From an uncultured Pseudomonadota bacterium (GTDB taxonomy: Bacteria; Myxococcota_A; UBA796; GCA-2862545), in the NCBI GenBank assembly GCA_913061235.1, contig CAJXTB010000016.1, forward strand, positions 1-64,000: a stretch of 64,000 bases of DNA. Direction: 5' to 3'. Below, in pieces: positions 8,971 through 17,805 of this stretch. Position numbers and translations under genes: made by a program. Within the stretch, counting starts at the first letter, position 1; each line of letters begins with the position of its first letter. Below the pieces are notes generated by a model. The model was not told where the DNA came from. It made no database searches and saw nothing but the letters and a program-made list of their open reading frames with translations.

Positions 8971-9471
8971 ATGCATGACATGGACGCTATCGACACCCAA
9001 CTACTCGCGTTGTTGCAAGACGACGCGAAGGCCTCCTTCGCTCGCATGGGCGAAGCGGTGGGCCTGTCCGCTCCAGCCGCCCTCGAGCGGGTTCGCAAGC
9101 TAGAGGCCGCAGGCGTTATCCGCGGCTACCGCGCCATCCTGTCGCCTAAGGGCGTTGGCTTGTCGGTCGGCGCATTCATTGGCGTAGCGATTGACGGCGT
9201 AGACGATGTACAGCGCTTTTGTGAGTACATCCGGCATAAGGCCCACGTTCTAGAGGCCCACCATGTGACGGGCTCCTGGACCCTCATGCTCAAGGTGCGT
9301 ACGGCGAGCAACAGCGACCTAGAGATGCTGCTGAACGACCTGCGCCGCCAGATGGGTGTGACGCGTACGGAGACCCTGGTGGTGCTGTCTACAGCGGTAG
9401 AGAACACCAAGCTGCCAGTGGCACCCTCGGACTCCCCAACTCCCCAGCGTCCCCGTGGTCGGAAGCGCTAG
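8971..9471 (+). CDS. Lrp/AsnC-family transcriptional regulator
   Basis: 166 residues. The N-terminal winged helix-turn-helix (IDTQLLALLQDDAK through AALERVRKLEAAGVI) and the C-terminal RAM/AsnC ligand-binding domain (GVAIDG, HHVTGSWTLMLKV) are in the standard order and length, with an extra basic Pro/Ser-rich tail. Start could be 8971 or the in-frame ATG at 8980. The family senses amino acids and acts as dimers or octamers. The stop codon is followed directly by the GTG of recX, so the two are probably one transcript. Confidence 0.93.
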   Translation: MHDMDAIDTQLLALLQDDAKASFARMGEAVGLSAPAALERVRKLEAAGVIRGYRAILSPKGVGLSVGAFIGVAIDGVDDVQRFCEYIRHKAHVLEAHHVTGSWTLMLKVRTASNSDLEMLLNDLRRQMGVTRTETLVVLSTAVENTKLPVAPSDSPTPQRPRGRKR

Positions 9472-10026
9472 GTGGCAGCGCGTCGGAAGCCAAGACCGCT
9501 GACACAAGCGCGACTGTTCCGATACGCCGACTGGTACCTGGAGCGGTGGGCATCGACCGAGAAGAGCCTGTCGCGTGCGCTCTGGCGGCGGTCTTACAAG
9601 GTCATGCGAGAGCACCCGGAAGACCAGGACGTGGTCGGACAGTGGATTACCCACATCGTGCAGACGGTTGTAGAACGGCGCCTGGTCAACGACGAACAAT
9701 ACGCCAAGGACGTCATTCGCAGCCACCGGCGTCGTGGGGTGTCGTCGCGGAAGACGCGTAGCAAGCTCATTGTGAAGGGGGTCGAATCCAGCTTGGTCGA
9801 CACCCTGATGGCCGACGCTGACCCCCAACAAGAACTGCGCAGCGCCTGCAAATACGCCCGTCGTCGGCGCTTGGGACCCTATCGTCGCAACCCTACAGAC
9901 CACGACGGCAAGCAGAAGGAGCTCGCCAAGCTCGGACGTGCAGGATTCGGTTTCGACGTGGCGCGAGTCGTTGTGGATGCAGACACTGAAGAAACGCTCG
10001 ATGAGCTGTTCGACGGCGGCTTGTAG
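9472..10026 (+). CDS. recX: RecX-family regulatory protein
   Basis: 184 residues with a GTG start directly after the upstream TAG. The sequence shows the three-helix RecX repeats: a first unit with LERWASTEKSLSRALWRR, a second with LVNDEQYAKDVIRSHRRRGVSSRKTRSKL, and a third ending in GFGFDVARVVVD. RecX binds RecA filaments and modulates recombination and the SOS response. No recA is in this window, so it is unlinked here. It ends 6 bp from the convergent gene at 10033. Confidence 0.8.
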   Translation: MAARRKPRPLTQARLFRYADWYLERWASTEKSLSRALWRRSYKVMREHPEDQDVVGQWITHIVQTVVERRLVNDEQYAKDVIRSHRRRGVSSRKTRSKLIVKGVESSLVDTLMADADPQQELRSACKYARRRRLGPYRRNPTDHDGKQKELAKLGRAGFGFDVARVVVDADTEETLDELFDGGL

Positions 10027-10032
10027 ACACCG

Positions 10033-10767
10033 TCAGCGACTGGCGACGGTCTCGAAGATCTGGTCTCGCTGGGCCAACAAGTCCGCACAGGTCGTCGTGT
10101 CGCTCACGGGCACCCAGCTCACAGTCGACTCGGCGGGGTCAGGGTGGGGCCGCGACGAACGGTCTGACTTGAGCCACCACGTCGTCGCATCCAAGACCAC
10201 TTCTTCTACTGAGTTGGAGATGGTCCCCGACCAGCCGTCCCCAACTCGGGCCATCGACAACGAGCTGGTGCTGCGCTGGGCCACATAGACATCGCCCTGC
10301 CCCATCACCGACTGGCGCACCGAGATGGTCACGCCGGGAAGGCCGTCTCCATCGGTATCCACGGCGCTATCGGCGTTCAGCGTGGAGACCGTAGAATCCG
10401 CGCCAATGACCTGTACGTACGGTCCAGCGGTCAGCTGGTCGCCAACGATCTGCCCGGCCCGTGGACGGCTCACGAGGCTCGCGATGAATGCCGGCGAGTA
10501 CGATGTCGTGGTACCAAATACGCGAGTCGTCGCTACGTCACAGGTACGCTCGACATACGAGATCTGACCGTCTTTTTCGACGGCGTCCAACAGACCCCAA
10601 CCCGACGTGCGAACCGTTGTCCACCGACTGCTCGACATGGGGTTCGGGTTCTTCACTTGGACCGCTACCGACTGCTGGGCAGCGTAGCGTTGAGTGTGTT
10701 GCGCCGACGCCGAGGTGGCGAGACACAACCCAAGCAAGCTGATCGATAGTTTGTATAGGCTTTGCAT
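10033..10767 (-). CDS. Secreted protein of unknown function
   Basis: 244 residues. A clear Sec signal peptide (hydrophobic SLLGLCLATSASA, cleavage near residue 22) is followed by a Ser/Thr/Val-rich domain. Two cysteines lie in the mature part (ERTCDV and TTTCADL) and a DTDGDGLPG loop near the middle resembles a calcium-binding turn. No family was recognised. It probably acts in the periplasm or outside. It lies 36 bp downstream of prfC on the same strand and may be co-transcribed with it, but no functional link is evident. Confidence 0.75.
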   Translation of the reverse strand: MQSLYKLSISLLGLCLATSASAQHTQRYAAQQSVAVQVKNPNPMSSSRWTTVRTSGWGLLDAVEKDGQISYVERTCDVATTRVFGTTTSYSPAFIASLVSRPRAGQIVGDQLTAGPYVQVIGADSTVSTLNADSAVDTDGDGLPGVTISVRQSVMGQGDVYVAQRSTSSLSMARVGDGWSGTISNSVEEVVLDATTWWLKSDRSSRPHPDPAESTVSWVPVSDTTTCADLLAQRDQIFETVASR

Positions 10768-10803
10768 AGTGTACCTAGAACACGTCAGGGACTCAACTGT
10801 TCG

Positions 10804-12405
10804 TCACGGAGAGTCGCTGTTTCCAATCGGACTGATATCCAGCAACTCAAGACCGGGATTTTGTTGGATAGCGTACTGCAAAGGCCAGTCGCGTTCAGCC
10901 AGCACAACAGGGCGACCATCGCGGTCTTCCACCATCAGGTAGTCGCGCCGTGCCATCATCCAAGCCAGCCCCTTTTCACTCCCCGTCACCCAGCGTGCAG
11001 CGCGTAGATTGGTCGGATTGAGGGCGACTTCCACGTTGTACTCGCTCCGTAGTCGCTCTACGAGGACCTCGAACTGAAGCAGGCCGACCGCCCCCAAGTA
11101 GGGATCTGCGGGTCCAAAGTCTGGGTGGATAAAGCGCTGAATGGCGCCTTCGTGGGCGAGCTGCTCCAGTCCCTTGGTCAGGTGCTTGCGACGTGTCGGG
11201 TCCAACAGACGCACGCGAACAAAGTGCTCAGGGGCGAACCGAGGGATGCCGGCAAACTCTACGGGCTCGCCAGCCGCCAAGGTGTCTCCCAGACGGAATC
11301 CACCTGGGTCGTATAGACCTACGATATCGCCAGGCACGGCGTCTTCGACAATCGAGCGCTCTGACGCAACGAAAGTATGTGGATTCGACAGACGCATGGT
11401 CTTGCCGGTGCGTGCCAAGGTGACGTTCATGCCGCGCTCAAAGTGACCGCTGACCACGCGCAAGAAGGCGATACGGTCGCGGTGACGCGGATTCATGTTC
11501 GCTTGAATCTTGAAGATGAAGCCCGAAAAATCAGGATTCATTGGTGAGCGTTCACCCGACACTGTGGGTCGCGGACGAGGGCTCGGGGACATGCTCAGGA
11601 GTGCGTCGAGCACAGGCTGAACACCGAAGTTGGTCATGGCGGAGCCGAAGAAGAACGGCGTGACGTCTCCCGCGAGGAAGTCCTCGATACTCCAAGGGTC
11701 ACCTGCCATTTCTAGCAGCTCCAATTCCTCGCTTACTTCGTCATACAGCTCGGGTCCGACCAGTTCCCGCACGCGTGGGTCGTCGAATGGCAGGCGAACT
11801 TCTTCGAGGACCGCCGTGCCGCCCGCGACCCGTTCGTACAGGGTCACTTCGTTGGACGTCAGGTCCACGATGCCCTTGAACGACGTTCCAGCGCCAATGG
11901 GCCAGTTCACTGGAACCGTACGAATGTCCAGCGTCTTGCTGACCTCATCGAGCAGCGTCAGCGGGTCAAGACCCGGACGGTCCATCTTGTTGACGAAGGT
12001 GAGCACGGGCAGCTTGCGCAGGCGGCAGACCTTGAACAGCGTGAGTGTTCGAGGCTCCACGCCCTTGGCGGCATCGAGCAGCATCAGTGCCGAGTCGACC
12101 GCTGCAAGGACTCGGTAGGTATCTTCGGAGAAGTCGGCATGGCCGGGTGTATCGAGCAAGTTCAGACGCTTGCCTTCGAAGTCGAACTGCATCACCGAGC
12201 TGGTGATGGAGATGCCCTTCTCCTTTTCCATGGCCATCCAGTCACTGACAGCGTGACTCTTCGCCTTGCGTGCCTTGACCGCACCGGCTGTATGAACAGC
12301 ACCGCCGTACAGCAGCAACTTCTCGGTGAGCGTGGTCTTTCCCGCATCCGGGTGAGAGATAATGGCGAACGTCCGACGACGTTCAACCTCTGCTGCCAGG
12401 TCCAT
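10804..12405 (-). CDS. prfC: Peptide chain release factor 3
   Basis: 533 residues, the usual RF3 length. The GTPase domain carries the P-loop SHPDAGKTTLTEKLL, DTPGHADFSEDTYR (G3) and FVNKMDRPG (G4, NKMD), followed by the RF3-type domain II/III. The early sequence (RRTFAIISHPDAGKTTLTEKLLLYGGA, shortened here) and overall architecture are those of RF3, not EF-G. The protein recycles RF1/RF2 from the ribosome after peptide release using GTP, in the cytoplasm. It is a housekeeping gene, well conserved. Confidence 0.95.
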   Translation of the reverse strand: MDLAAEVERRRTFAIISHPDAGKTTLTEKLLLYGGAVHTAGAVKARKAKSHAVSDWMAMEKEKGISITSSVMQFDFEGKRLNLLDTPGHADFSEDTYRVLAAVDSALMLLDAAKGVEPRTLTLFKVCRLRKLPVLTFVNKMDRPGLDPLTLLDEVSKTLDIRTVPVNWPIGAGTSFKGIVDLTSNEVTLYERVAGGTAVLEEVRLPFDDPRVRELVGPELYDEVSEELELLEMAGDPWSIEDFLAGDVTPFFFGSAMTNFGVQPVLDALLSMSPSPRPRPTVSGERSPMNPDFSGFIFKIQANMNPRHRDRIAFLRVVSGHFERGMNVTLARTGKTMRLSNPHTFVASERSIVEDAVPGDIVGLYDPGGFRLGDTLAAGEPVEFAGIPRFAPEHFVRVRLLDPTRRKHLTKGLEQLAHEGAIQRFIHPDFGPADPYLGAVGLLQFEVLVERLRSEYNVEVALNPTNLRAARWVTGSEKGLAWMMARRDYLMVEDRDGRPVVLAERDWPLQYAIQQNPGLELLDISPIGNSDSP

Positions 12406-12474
12406 GCTGCCTCCGAGGTGGGCTAGGGAACCCGGTAGACCCGTTCTGTCTAGGTACGAGACGTGCTCATCGCC

Positions 12475-13773
12475 TCAGGTGCGCAGAAAACGCCCAGAAA
12501 TTCGGACTCGAAGTCCCCCTTCCGGGCCAGGGTCAAGCTGTAGGGTCCATCCCAGGCGTCGCACAATCTCATGCGTAATCGCGAGTCCCAGGCCGCTACT
12601 GCGACGACGCGCAGGATCGGAACGGAACGTCTTGGCTTCCAAGTCCGCAATCGCGTCATGGGTCAACCCAGCGCCATCATCGAGTACGGTCACGACAAAG
12701 CAATCACTGCTGACATCCACCAGGACCGCGACGTGCTCTCCGCCGTGGATAGTCGCGTTGTGGACCAAGTTGCCAACCGCACGTTCTAGCAACGCCGTCT
12801 CACAGCCAACCCACAGGTGACCTTCAGGTACAGAGGCTGCAACGTCCACCCCTTTGGCCGCTCCCAACGCCCGAAAGCGTAGCTCAACCCTACGGACAAC
12901 ATCCAACAGGTCACACTCGCCCAAACTGGGATCGAGGCCGTGTCGAAGTCGAGCTGCCTGATGCAAGTTGTCGACGAGAGCAGTGGTGTAGGCCGCATCT
13001 CCAATCGCCCGTGCCGTCGCCGGGGAGCCCGGATGAGCGGCGTCAACCTCGCCAAGCGCCAGCAACAGGGAGCCGAGGGGGGTTCGTAGGTCGTGGGCAA
13101 TCTCGGCGAGGTGGTTCTCGAGCGCTTGGTGCCGAGCCAACAGCTCGACGCGGTCTTCGACAATACGGGTGTGGCTGCCGTCGAGTACGTTTCCAATCGC
13201 TGAGAGTGCGTCATTGACGTCATCAGCAGCGGGTTCGTAGTCGTCTTTACCGAGCCGAGTCGCGGCACTACGAATCCCCTCAATGCGCCCGAGCAGTGGC
13301 CGCACGGTCAACCAATAGGAGCCAAAACCTGCGCCCAAGATGGCCAGAAAGACACCGAGAGCGCCGCCAATCCGAGTGGCGTCGTGAATGCGCGGAGGCG
13401 GTCCGCCAGCCAGTGCTGCCCAGGCACAAGGACCCGTCTCAGCCATATGCCACCAGCGAAACCGTGGGTTCTCAGGGTCACGGCGACGGTCACCTACGGC
13501 CATCGAACGCAACCCCTCGGGCACGTCGTTAACTGCGGCATCGGACGCAACAAACCCAACCTCAACATGTCCTACTCGTACTCGTCTCCACTGCTCAGGC
13601 GCTGCCTTGCAGGCCTGGAGCAATGCCGGTGCCAGCTCGCCATCGGGCCCGCTTCCAAGTCCCCGCGTACTGCTGACCACCAGCCCCGTCGATGCCCACA
13701 CCAAGAGCAGGGCCAACAACGCGGTGAACACGGAGCTAAGCAAGATACGAGCGCGGAAAGAGCGAAGGGTCAA
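12475..13773 (-). CDS. Membrane sensor histidine kinase
   Basis: About 432 residues if started at TTG 13771-13773, which overlaps the regulator's stop (TTGA); a longer in-frame start at 13806 would run 37 bp into the regulator gene. Domains in order: a transmembrane helix near the N-terminus, a roughly 100-residue periplasmic domain, a second transmembrane helix (GVFLAILGAGFGSYWL), HAMP, HisKA with the phospho-acceptor His in AEIAHDLRTPLGS, and HATPase with N-box NLVHNATIHG, DDGAGL and GLGLA. It should phosphorylate the co-encoded regulator. Placement after an EF-hand gene suggests a divalent-cation or envelope signal, which is inference. Confidence 0.92.
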   Translation of the reverse strand: MTLRSFRARILLSSVFTALLALLLVWASTGLVVSSTRGLGSGPDGELAPALLQACKAAPEQWRRVRVGHVEVGFVASDAAVNDVPEGLRSMAVGDRRRDPENPRFRWWHMAETGPCAWAALAGGPPPRIHDATRIGGALGVFLAILGAGFGSYWLTVRPLLGRIEGIRSAATRLGKDDYEPAADDVNDALSAIGNVLDGSHTRIVEDRVELLARHQALENHLAEIAHDLRTPLGSLLLALGEVDAAHPGSPATARAIGDAAYTTALVDNLHQAARLRHGLDPSLGECDLLDVVRRVELRFRALGAAKGVDVAASVPEGHLWVGCETALLERAVGNLVHNATIHGGEHVAVLVDVSSDCFVVTVLDDGAGLTHDAIADLEAKTFRSDPARRRSSGLGLAITHEIVRRLGWTLQLDPGPEGGLRVRISGRFLRT

Positions 13774-14438
13774 CCCAGTTTCTCCACGCGGTAGCCAATG
13801 CCCCAAACGGTCTTGATCAGTGCCGCGTCGTCTCCAAGCTTCTTGCGTAGCCGGGACATGTGGCTGTCGACCGTGCGGTCGTTCGGCTCATCCAGACCGA
13901 GAGCTTGCAGCGCTAGCGTGCTCCTACGAACCGCATGGCCCCGGTGCTCCACCAACCAGGCCAACACATTGAACTCAATGGGGGTCAGGCCGAGATCGAC
14001 GGCACCTCGGTGGACCACTCGCGCGTCTAGGTCGATCTCGCACTCGCCGATGACCGCACGCTTCTGCTCACCGACTTCTTTGCGACCTAAGCGGACCGAG
14101 ATTCGAGCCACCAGTTCTTCAATCCAGAAGGGCTTGCTGACGAAGTCCACCGCTCCAAGCTCAAAGCTCTTGAGCCGGGCATCGAGCTCGTTGCGGGCAG
14201 ACAGGACCACCACGGGCGTTGAGACTCGGCCGCTCATGGCCTGAAGCACTTCGTAGCCAGACGCATCCGGCAGCATCAAGTCGAGTAGGACCAAGTCAAA
14301 GCACTCGTTCACCGCGCGCTCTTGAGCGACGAGGCCATCCATGGCGACCTCTACGTCAAACCCAGCACGGCGTAGGCCGGCGAGCAGCCCTTGCACGACG
14401 TTTGCGTCGTCTTCCACAACTAGAATGCGTGGCTTCAC
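13770..14438 (-). CDS. OmpR/PhoB-family response regulator
   Basis: 222 residues. The receiver domain has the acidic pair D10-D11, phospho-acceptor D53 in LVLLDLMLPD, Thr/Ser in LSAR and K102 in SKPF. The C-terminal winged helix (LTPIEFNVLAWLVEH, DSHMSRLRKKLG, VWGIGYRVEKLG) is of OmpR type. It lies 31 bp downstream of the EF-hand gene and overlaps the kinase, so it is the middle gene of a three-gene operon. OmpR-type regulators usually bind tandem direct repeats; a pair of such repeats lies upstream of the operon at 15051-15069. Confidence 0.95.
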   Translation of the reverse strand: MKPRILVVEDDANVVQGLLAGLRRAGFDVEVAMDGLVAQERAVNECFDLVLLDLMLPDASGYEVLQAMSGRVSTPVVVLSARNELDARLKSFELGAVDFVSKPFWIEELVARISVRLGRKEVGEQKRAVIGECEIDLDARVVHRGAVDLGLTPIEFNVLAWLVEHRGHAVRRSTLALQALGLDEPNDRTVDSHMSRLRKKLGDDAALIKTVWGIGYRVEKLG

Positions 14439-14469
14439 GAGTCCTCCTCAGTCACTCTACCCTCATGAA

Positions 14470-14976
14470 TCAAGACGGATGCGGAAACGGTGGCAAGCCA
14501 TTGCGAAGGCGGTCTTGGATGTCAGCTCGCGCACTCGCTCGTTCGTCGTCCGACAGCTCGTGGTCCCGGTGCGTGTCGTAGGCGCGCATGGCGGGTGGGG
14601 GCAGCGGTGGACGCTCGGCATCGTCGTCTCTGGGTGGCCGATGCCCATGATGTCCACCGCGGCCAAGATGGGGAGGACGGCCAACAAGCTCGTGAAGGAC
14701 GTCACGCTCATCGTCGTCGATGACGCCGTCACCGTTGGTATCAATACGACGGACCATCGCATCCAGAGCGTCACAGCGAAGGGCCATGTCGCTGTCACGC
14801 TTGGCGGTCTCGGACGCATCCAGAACGCCGCTGTCGTCGGCGTCGTACGCAAAGTCGAGCAGACGGCCCATCGGGGGTCGCTCGGGCGCATCTGCTGGGG
14901 CGACCTTGCTGTGAAAGTCCGAGTCGCAGTCCGCGTGGGCCACGGAAGCCAGGAGTAGGAAGAGTGCAGCTAGCAT
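14470..14976 (-). CDS. Periplasmic EF-hand calcium-binding protein
   Basis: 168 residues from ATG 14974-14976, which has AGGAG upstream. A signal peptide (LAALFLLLASVAHA) is followed by three EF-hand loops: 45-56 (DADDSGVLDASE), 79-90 (DTNGDGVIDDDE, canonical) and 134-145 (DTHRDHELSDDE, degenerate). A His/Arg/Pro-rich linker around 103-128 could bind metal. It is the first gene of an operon with a response regulator and a histidine kinase. A secreted Ca2+ binder ahead of a two-component pair suggests a calcium-responsive or cation-responsive envelope system. The Ca2+ binding itself is well supported by the loops; the sensing role is inference. Confidence 0.85.
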   Translation of the reverse strand: MLAALFLLLASVAHADCDSDFHSKVAPADAPERPPMGRLLDFAYDADDSGVLDASETAKRDSDMALRCDALDAMVRRIDTNGDGVIDDDERDVLHELVGRPPHLGRGGHHGHRPPRDDDAERPPLPPPAMRAYDTHRDHELSDDERASARADIQDRLRNGLPPFPHPS

Positions 14977-15050
14977 GAAGTTCTCCTGTTGCCGCCGTGC
15001 GGTGCCGAAGGGACCCACAACACCGGTCGCACGTGGGAAGTAGCCAGCAA

Positions 15051-15069
15051 GTTGTGACGGAAGTTGTGA
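15051..15069. promoter_or_regulatory. Tandem direct repeat, candidate response-regulator box
   Basis: GTTGTGA occurs at 15051-15057 and again at 15063-15069 with a 5-base spacer, a 12-bp period (extended to AAGTTGTGA at 15049 and 15061). The second copy is also half of the near-palindrome TTGTGAGCACAA. It lies in the 137-bp divergent region between the EF-hand/two-component operon and the ABC exporter. Such spaced repeats are the usual target type of OmpR-family regulators, so autoregulation and control of the exporter are plausible but unproven. Confidence 0.4.
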
Positions 15070-15113
15070 GCACAAGACAGTCTGTCCGGCTGTGCAACAG
15101 GGTAGAGCGTGCC

Positions 15114-16886
15114 ATGACTGCTCCCCTGTTTCGTCTCCTCCGCTATGCCAAGCCACACCGCGCCCAGCTCATCGCGGCATCTGCTTGTTCTGTCCTCAAC
15201 AAGCTGTTCGACCTGGCCCCACCGCTGCTGATCGGAATGGCCGTGGACGTCGTCGTCAAACAAGAAGACAGCCTGCTCGCGAGCTGGGGTGTGCCGGACC
15301 CAATGAACCAGCTGTGGGTCATTGCCGGACTCACTGTGTTCATCTGGGGCATGGAGTCGGTGTTCGAGTACGCGTTCGGGGTGCTGTGGCGAAACCTGGC
15401 GCAGACCATCCAGCATGAGCTGCGAATCGGTGCGTACGACCACATTCAGAACCTCGACCTCGGCTGGTTCCAAGAGCACGACAGCGGCGGTCTAATGGCC
15501 ATCCTGAATGACGACGTCAACCAACTGGAGCGCTTCCTAGATGGAGGCGCCAACGACATCTTGCAGGTCTCGACCACGGTCGTTGCAGTGGGCATCGCAT
15601 TTACCGCTGTCTCCCCTGCGGTCGCAGGCCTCGCGTTCTTGCCTGTGCCCATCATTCTGGGGGGTTCCTTCGCCTTCCAGCGACGCATTGGCCCCCGCTA
15701 CGCCGCCGTTAGACAGCGCGTCTCCGAGCTCTCCAGCCAGCTGGCAAACAACCTGGGAGGTATCGCCACCATCAAGGCCTACACCTCTGAGGCTCACGAA
15801 AAGGCACGAGTTGAGGCGTTGTCCAACGCCTACCGAGACAGCAACCGAGACGCGATTCGCATGTCCGCAGCCTTCTCTCCGCTGATTCGCATGGCTATCG
15901 TCGTAGGCTTCACCGGCACGCTCATGTACGGCGGGCACCTAGCACTCACCGGCGTTCTAGAGGTCGGAGCGTACTCGGTCTTGGTGTTCTTGACGCAGCG
16001 CCTGCTCTGGCCGCTCACTCGCCTAGGCGCCACGTTCGACCTGTACCAACGCGCCATGGCCAGCACATCGCGCGTACTCGACCTGCTCGACACTCCCCTC
16101 ACCTTGACCGACGGCGGCCGCGCCCTGCCCGTCGCTGACGTCAACGGTGCACTTGGTTTTCACAACCTCACCTTCGCCTACCCCGACCGAGAGCCCGTGC
16201 TTCACAACGTCTCCATAGACGTTCCCGCGGGTGGCACCGTGGCTATCGTCGGCTCCACTGGGTCCGGCAAGAGTACGCTTGTTCGACTGCTCTTACGCCT
16301 GTTTGATGCACAACAAGGGCACATCACGATTGACGGCGTGGACCACAAAGAATGGGCTGTTGGGGATGTACGACGAGCGATTGGCCTGGTCAGCCAGAAC
16401 GTCTTCCTGTTCTCCGGAACCGTTCGCGAGAACATTCGCTACGGCTCCTTTGACGCCACCGATGACGACGTAGAGCGCGCCGCCACCAGTGCGGAGGCGA
16501 CCGAGTTCATCGACGCGCTGCCACAGGGCTACGACACGGTCATCGGCGAGCGTGGCGTCAAGCTCTCTGGCGGTCAGAGACAGCGCCTCTCTATCGCTCG
16601 CGCCCTGCTCAAGAACCCGCCCATTCTCGTACTTGACGAGGCAACTTCTGCCGTGGATAACGAGACAGAGGCCGCTATTCAGCGCTCCCTAGAGCGGGTG
16701 ACTGCCGACCGAACCACGGTCATCATTGCCCACCGGCTGTCCACCATCCGCAACGCGGACAACATCATTGTGCTGGAACAGGGACAAGTGGTGGAGCACG
16801 GCCGTCATGACGCACTCACGGAGCTTGGCGGTGTGTACGCTGGACTGTGGGCCGTTCAGACAGGCGAAGCGGCGGCGGGTCGCTAA
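15114..16886 (+). CDS. ABC exporter, fused permease and ATPase (MsbA-like)
   Basis: 590 residues from ATG 15114. The N-terminal half is a six-helix ABC exporter membrane domain beginning [14 protein letters not shown]. The C-terminal nucleotide-binding domain has Walker [11 protein letters not shown]-loop VSQNVF, signature LSGGQRQR, Walker [10 protein letters not shown] and H-loop IIAHRLSTI. This half-size type works as a dimer in the inner membrane and exports lipids, peptides or drugs; the substrate is not readable. It is divergent from the EF-hand two-component operon and might be under its control through the repeats at 15051-15069. Confidence 0.94.
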   Translation: MTAPLFRLLRYAKPHRAQLIAASACSVLNKLFDLAPPLLIGMAVDVVVKQEDSLLASWGVPDPMNQLWVIAGLTVFIWGMESVFEYAFGVLWRNLAQTIQHELRIGAYDHIQNLDLGWFQEHDSGGLMAILNDDVNQLERFLDGGANDILQVSTTVVAVGIAFTAVSPAVAGLAFLPVPIILGGSFAFQRRIGPRYAAVRQRVSELSSQLANNLGGIATIKAYTSEAHEKARVEALSNAYRDSNRDAIRMSAAFSPLIRMAIVVGFTGTLMYGGHLALTGVLEVGAYSVLVFLTQRLLWPLTRLGATFDLYQRAMASTSRVLDLLDTPLTLTDGGRALPVADVNGALGFHNLTFAYPDREPVLHNVSIDVPAGGTVAIVGSTGSGKSTLVRLLLRLFDAQQGHITIDGVDHKEWAVGDVRRAIGLVSQNVFLFSGTVRENIRYGSFDATDDDVERAATSAEATEFIDALPQGYDTVIGERGVKLSGGQRQRLSIARALLKNPPILVLDEATSAVDNETEAAIQRSLERVTADRTTVIIAHRLSTIRNADNIIVLEQGQVVEHGRHDALTELGGVYAGLWAVQTGEAAAGR

Positions 16887-16905
16887 AAGCGCCCGACTAG
16901 ACTCC

Positions 16906-17805
16906 CTACTCTGCCTGGGCAATCCACTCTTGAAGCGGAACGCCATCCACGCTGTCGAGACTGCCCGCGATGGCCGTTCGACCTGTCAGCAACGACTTGT
17001 CCAGCAGGCATGCGGCACGCCCACCAATCAAGATTGGCATGTCGGCTCCCACACTGTCGCGGATGGCCTTGACCCAACCCGACACAATGTCTGCGTCTCG
17101 ATCAAGAACGATAGAAGCCGCCACAAGTTGCGGTTTGACCTGCAAGATGGTGCTGGCGACTTCTTCCGATGGAACATCGACCCCCAGATACACCACCTGC
17201 CAGCCTCGCAAGGCCAGACGAATGGCCACCGCTAGAATGCCAAACTCGTGGCGGTCTCCTGACGGGGTTGCGCAGACCACGGTCAGCGCACTCTCGCGCG
17301 TGGTCCGCAGGGCGCTCATCATGACGAAGAGCTGCTCGCGGGCCCAGCCTGACGCAAAGTGCTCTTGGGCAATGCTGACCTTTCCATGCTCCCAACCCAG
17401 CCCAATCTCATGGGCCAAGGGCAGGAAGACGTGGTCGAGTCGGTCGATGAACGACAGGTCCACAAGCCGGGTGACCAGGCGGTCAGCGCCGGCGCGGTCA
17501 AAGGCCAACAGGCACTGCTTGAGGGAATCCCGCAGCCTCTCCAGACCCGCAAATCCGTCCTCTTCTGGAGCCGGCAGCGACGGAGACGGCTGTGTCTGGA
17601 CGATTTCTGCCGCCTCAGAGATTCGGTACCCAGCCGAGATCAGCTCTTTGATGCGGACCAGTGTGCGAACATCTTCATCACTGTAGCGACGGTACCCAGA
17701 CTCCGTGCGGTCCGGTTCCACCACGCCGTGACGGCGCTCCCACGCAATGAGGGTGTTCTTGGGAATTCCAACCATCTTGGAGACGGTCTTGATGAGGTAT
17801 CTCAT
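16906..17805 (-). CDS. carH: CarH-type B12-dependent photoreceptor repressor
   Basis: 299 residues. The N-terminal MerR-type HTH (LIKTVSKMVGIPKNTLIAWERRHG, shortened here) is followed by a four-helix bundle and a B12-binding Rossmann domain. The light-sensing signature W-x9-EH is intact (W138, E148, H149), as is the cobalamin motif D184-R-H186-E-F-G189, where H186 would be the lower cobalt ligand. In CarH, adenosylcobalamin in the dark stabilises a DNA-bound tetramer and light breaks it. The gene overlaps crtB by 4 bp and ends the leftward carotenoid operon, so it probably represses its own operon in the dark. In Thermus CarH, from memory, the light-state cobalt-capping His directly follows the Trp; here that position is E139 and the nearest His is H140. 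Confidence 0.9.
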   Translation of the reverse strand: MRYLIKTVSKMVGIPKNTLIAWERRHGVVEPDRTESGYRRYSDEDVRTLVRIKELISAGYRISEAAEIVQTQPSPSLPAPEEDGFAGLERLRDSLKQCLLAFDRAGADRLVTRLVDLSFIDRLDHVFLPLAHEIGLGWEHGKVSIAQEHFASGWAREQLFVMMSALRTTRESALTVVCATPSGDRHEFGILAVAIRLALRGWQVVYLGVDVPSEEVASTILQVKPQLVAASIVLDRDADIVSGWVKAIRDSVGADMPILIGGRAACLLDKSLLTGRTAIAGSLDSVDGVPLQEWIAQAE

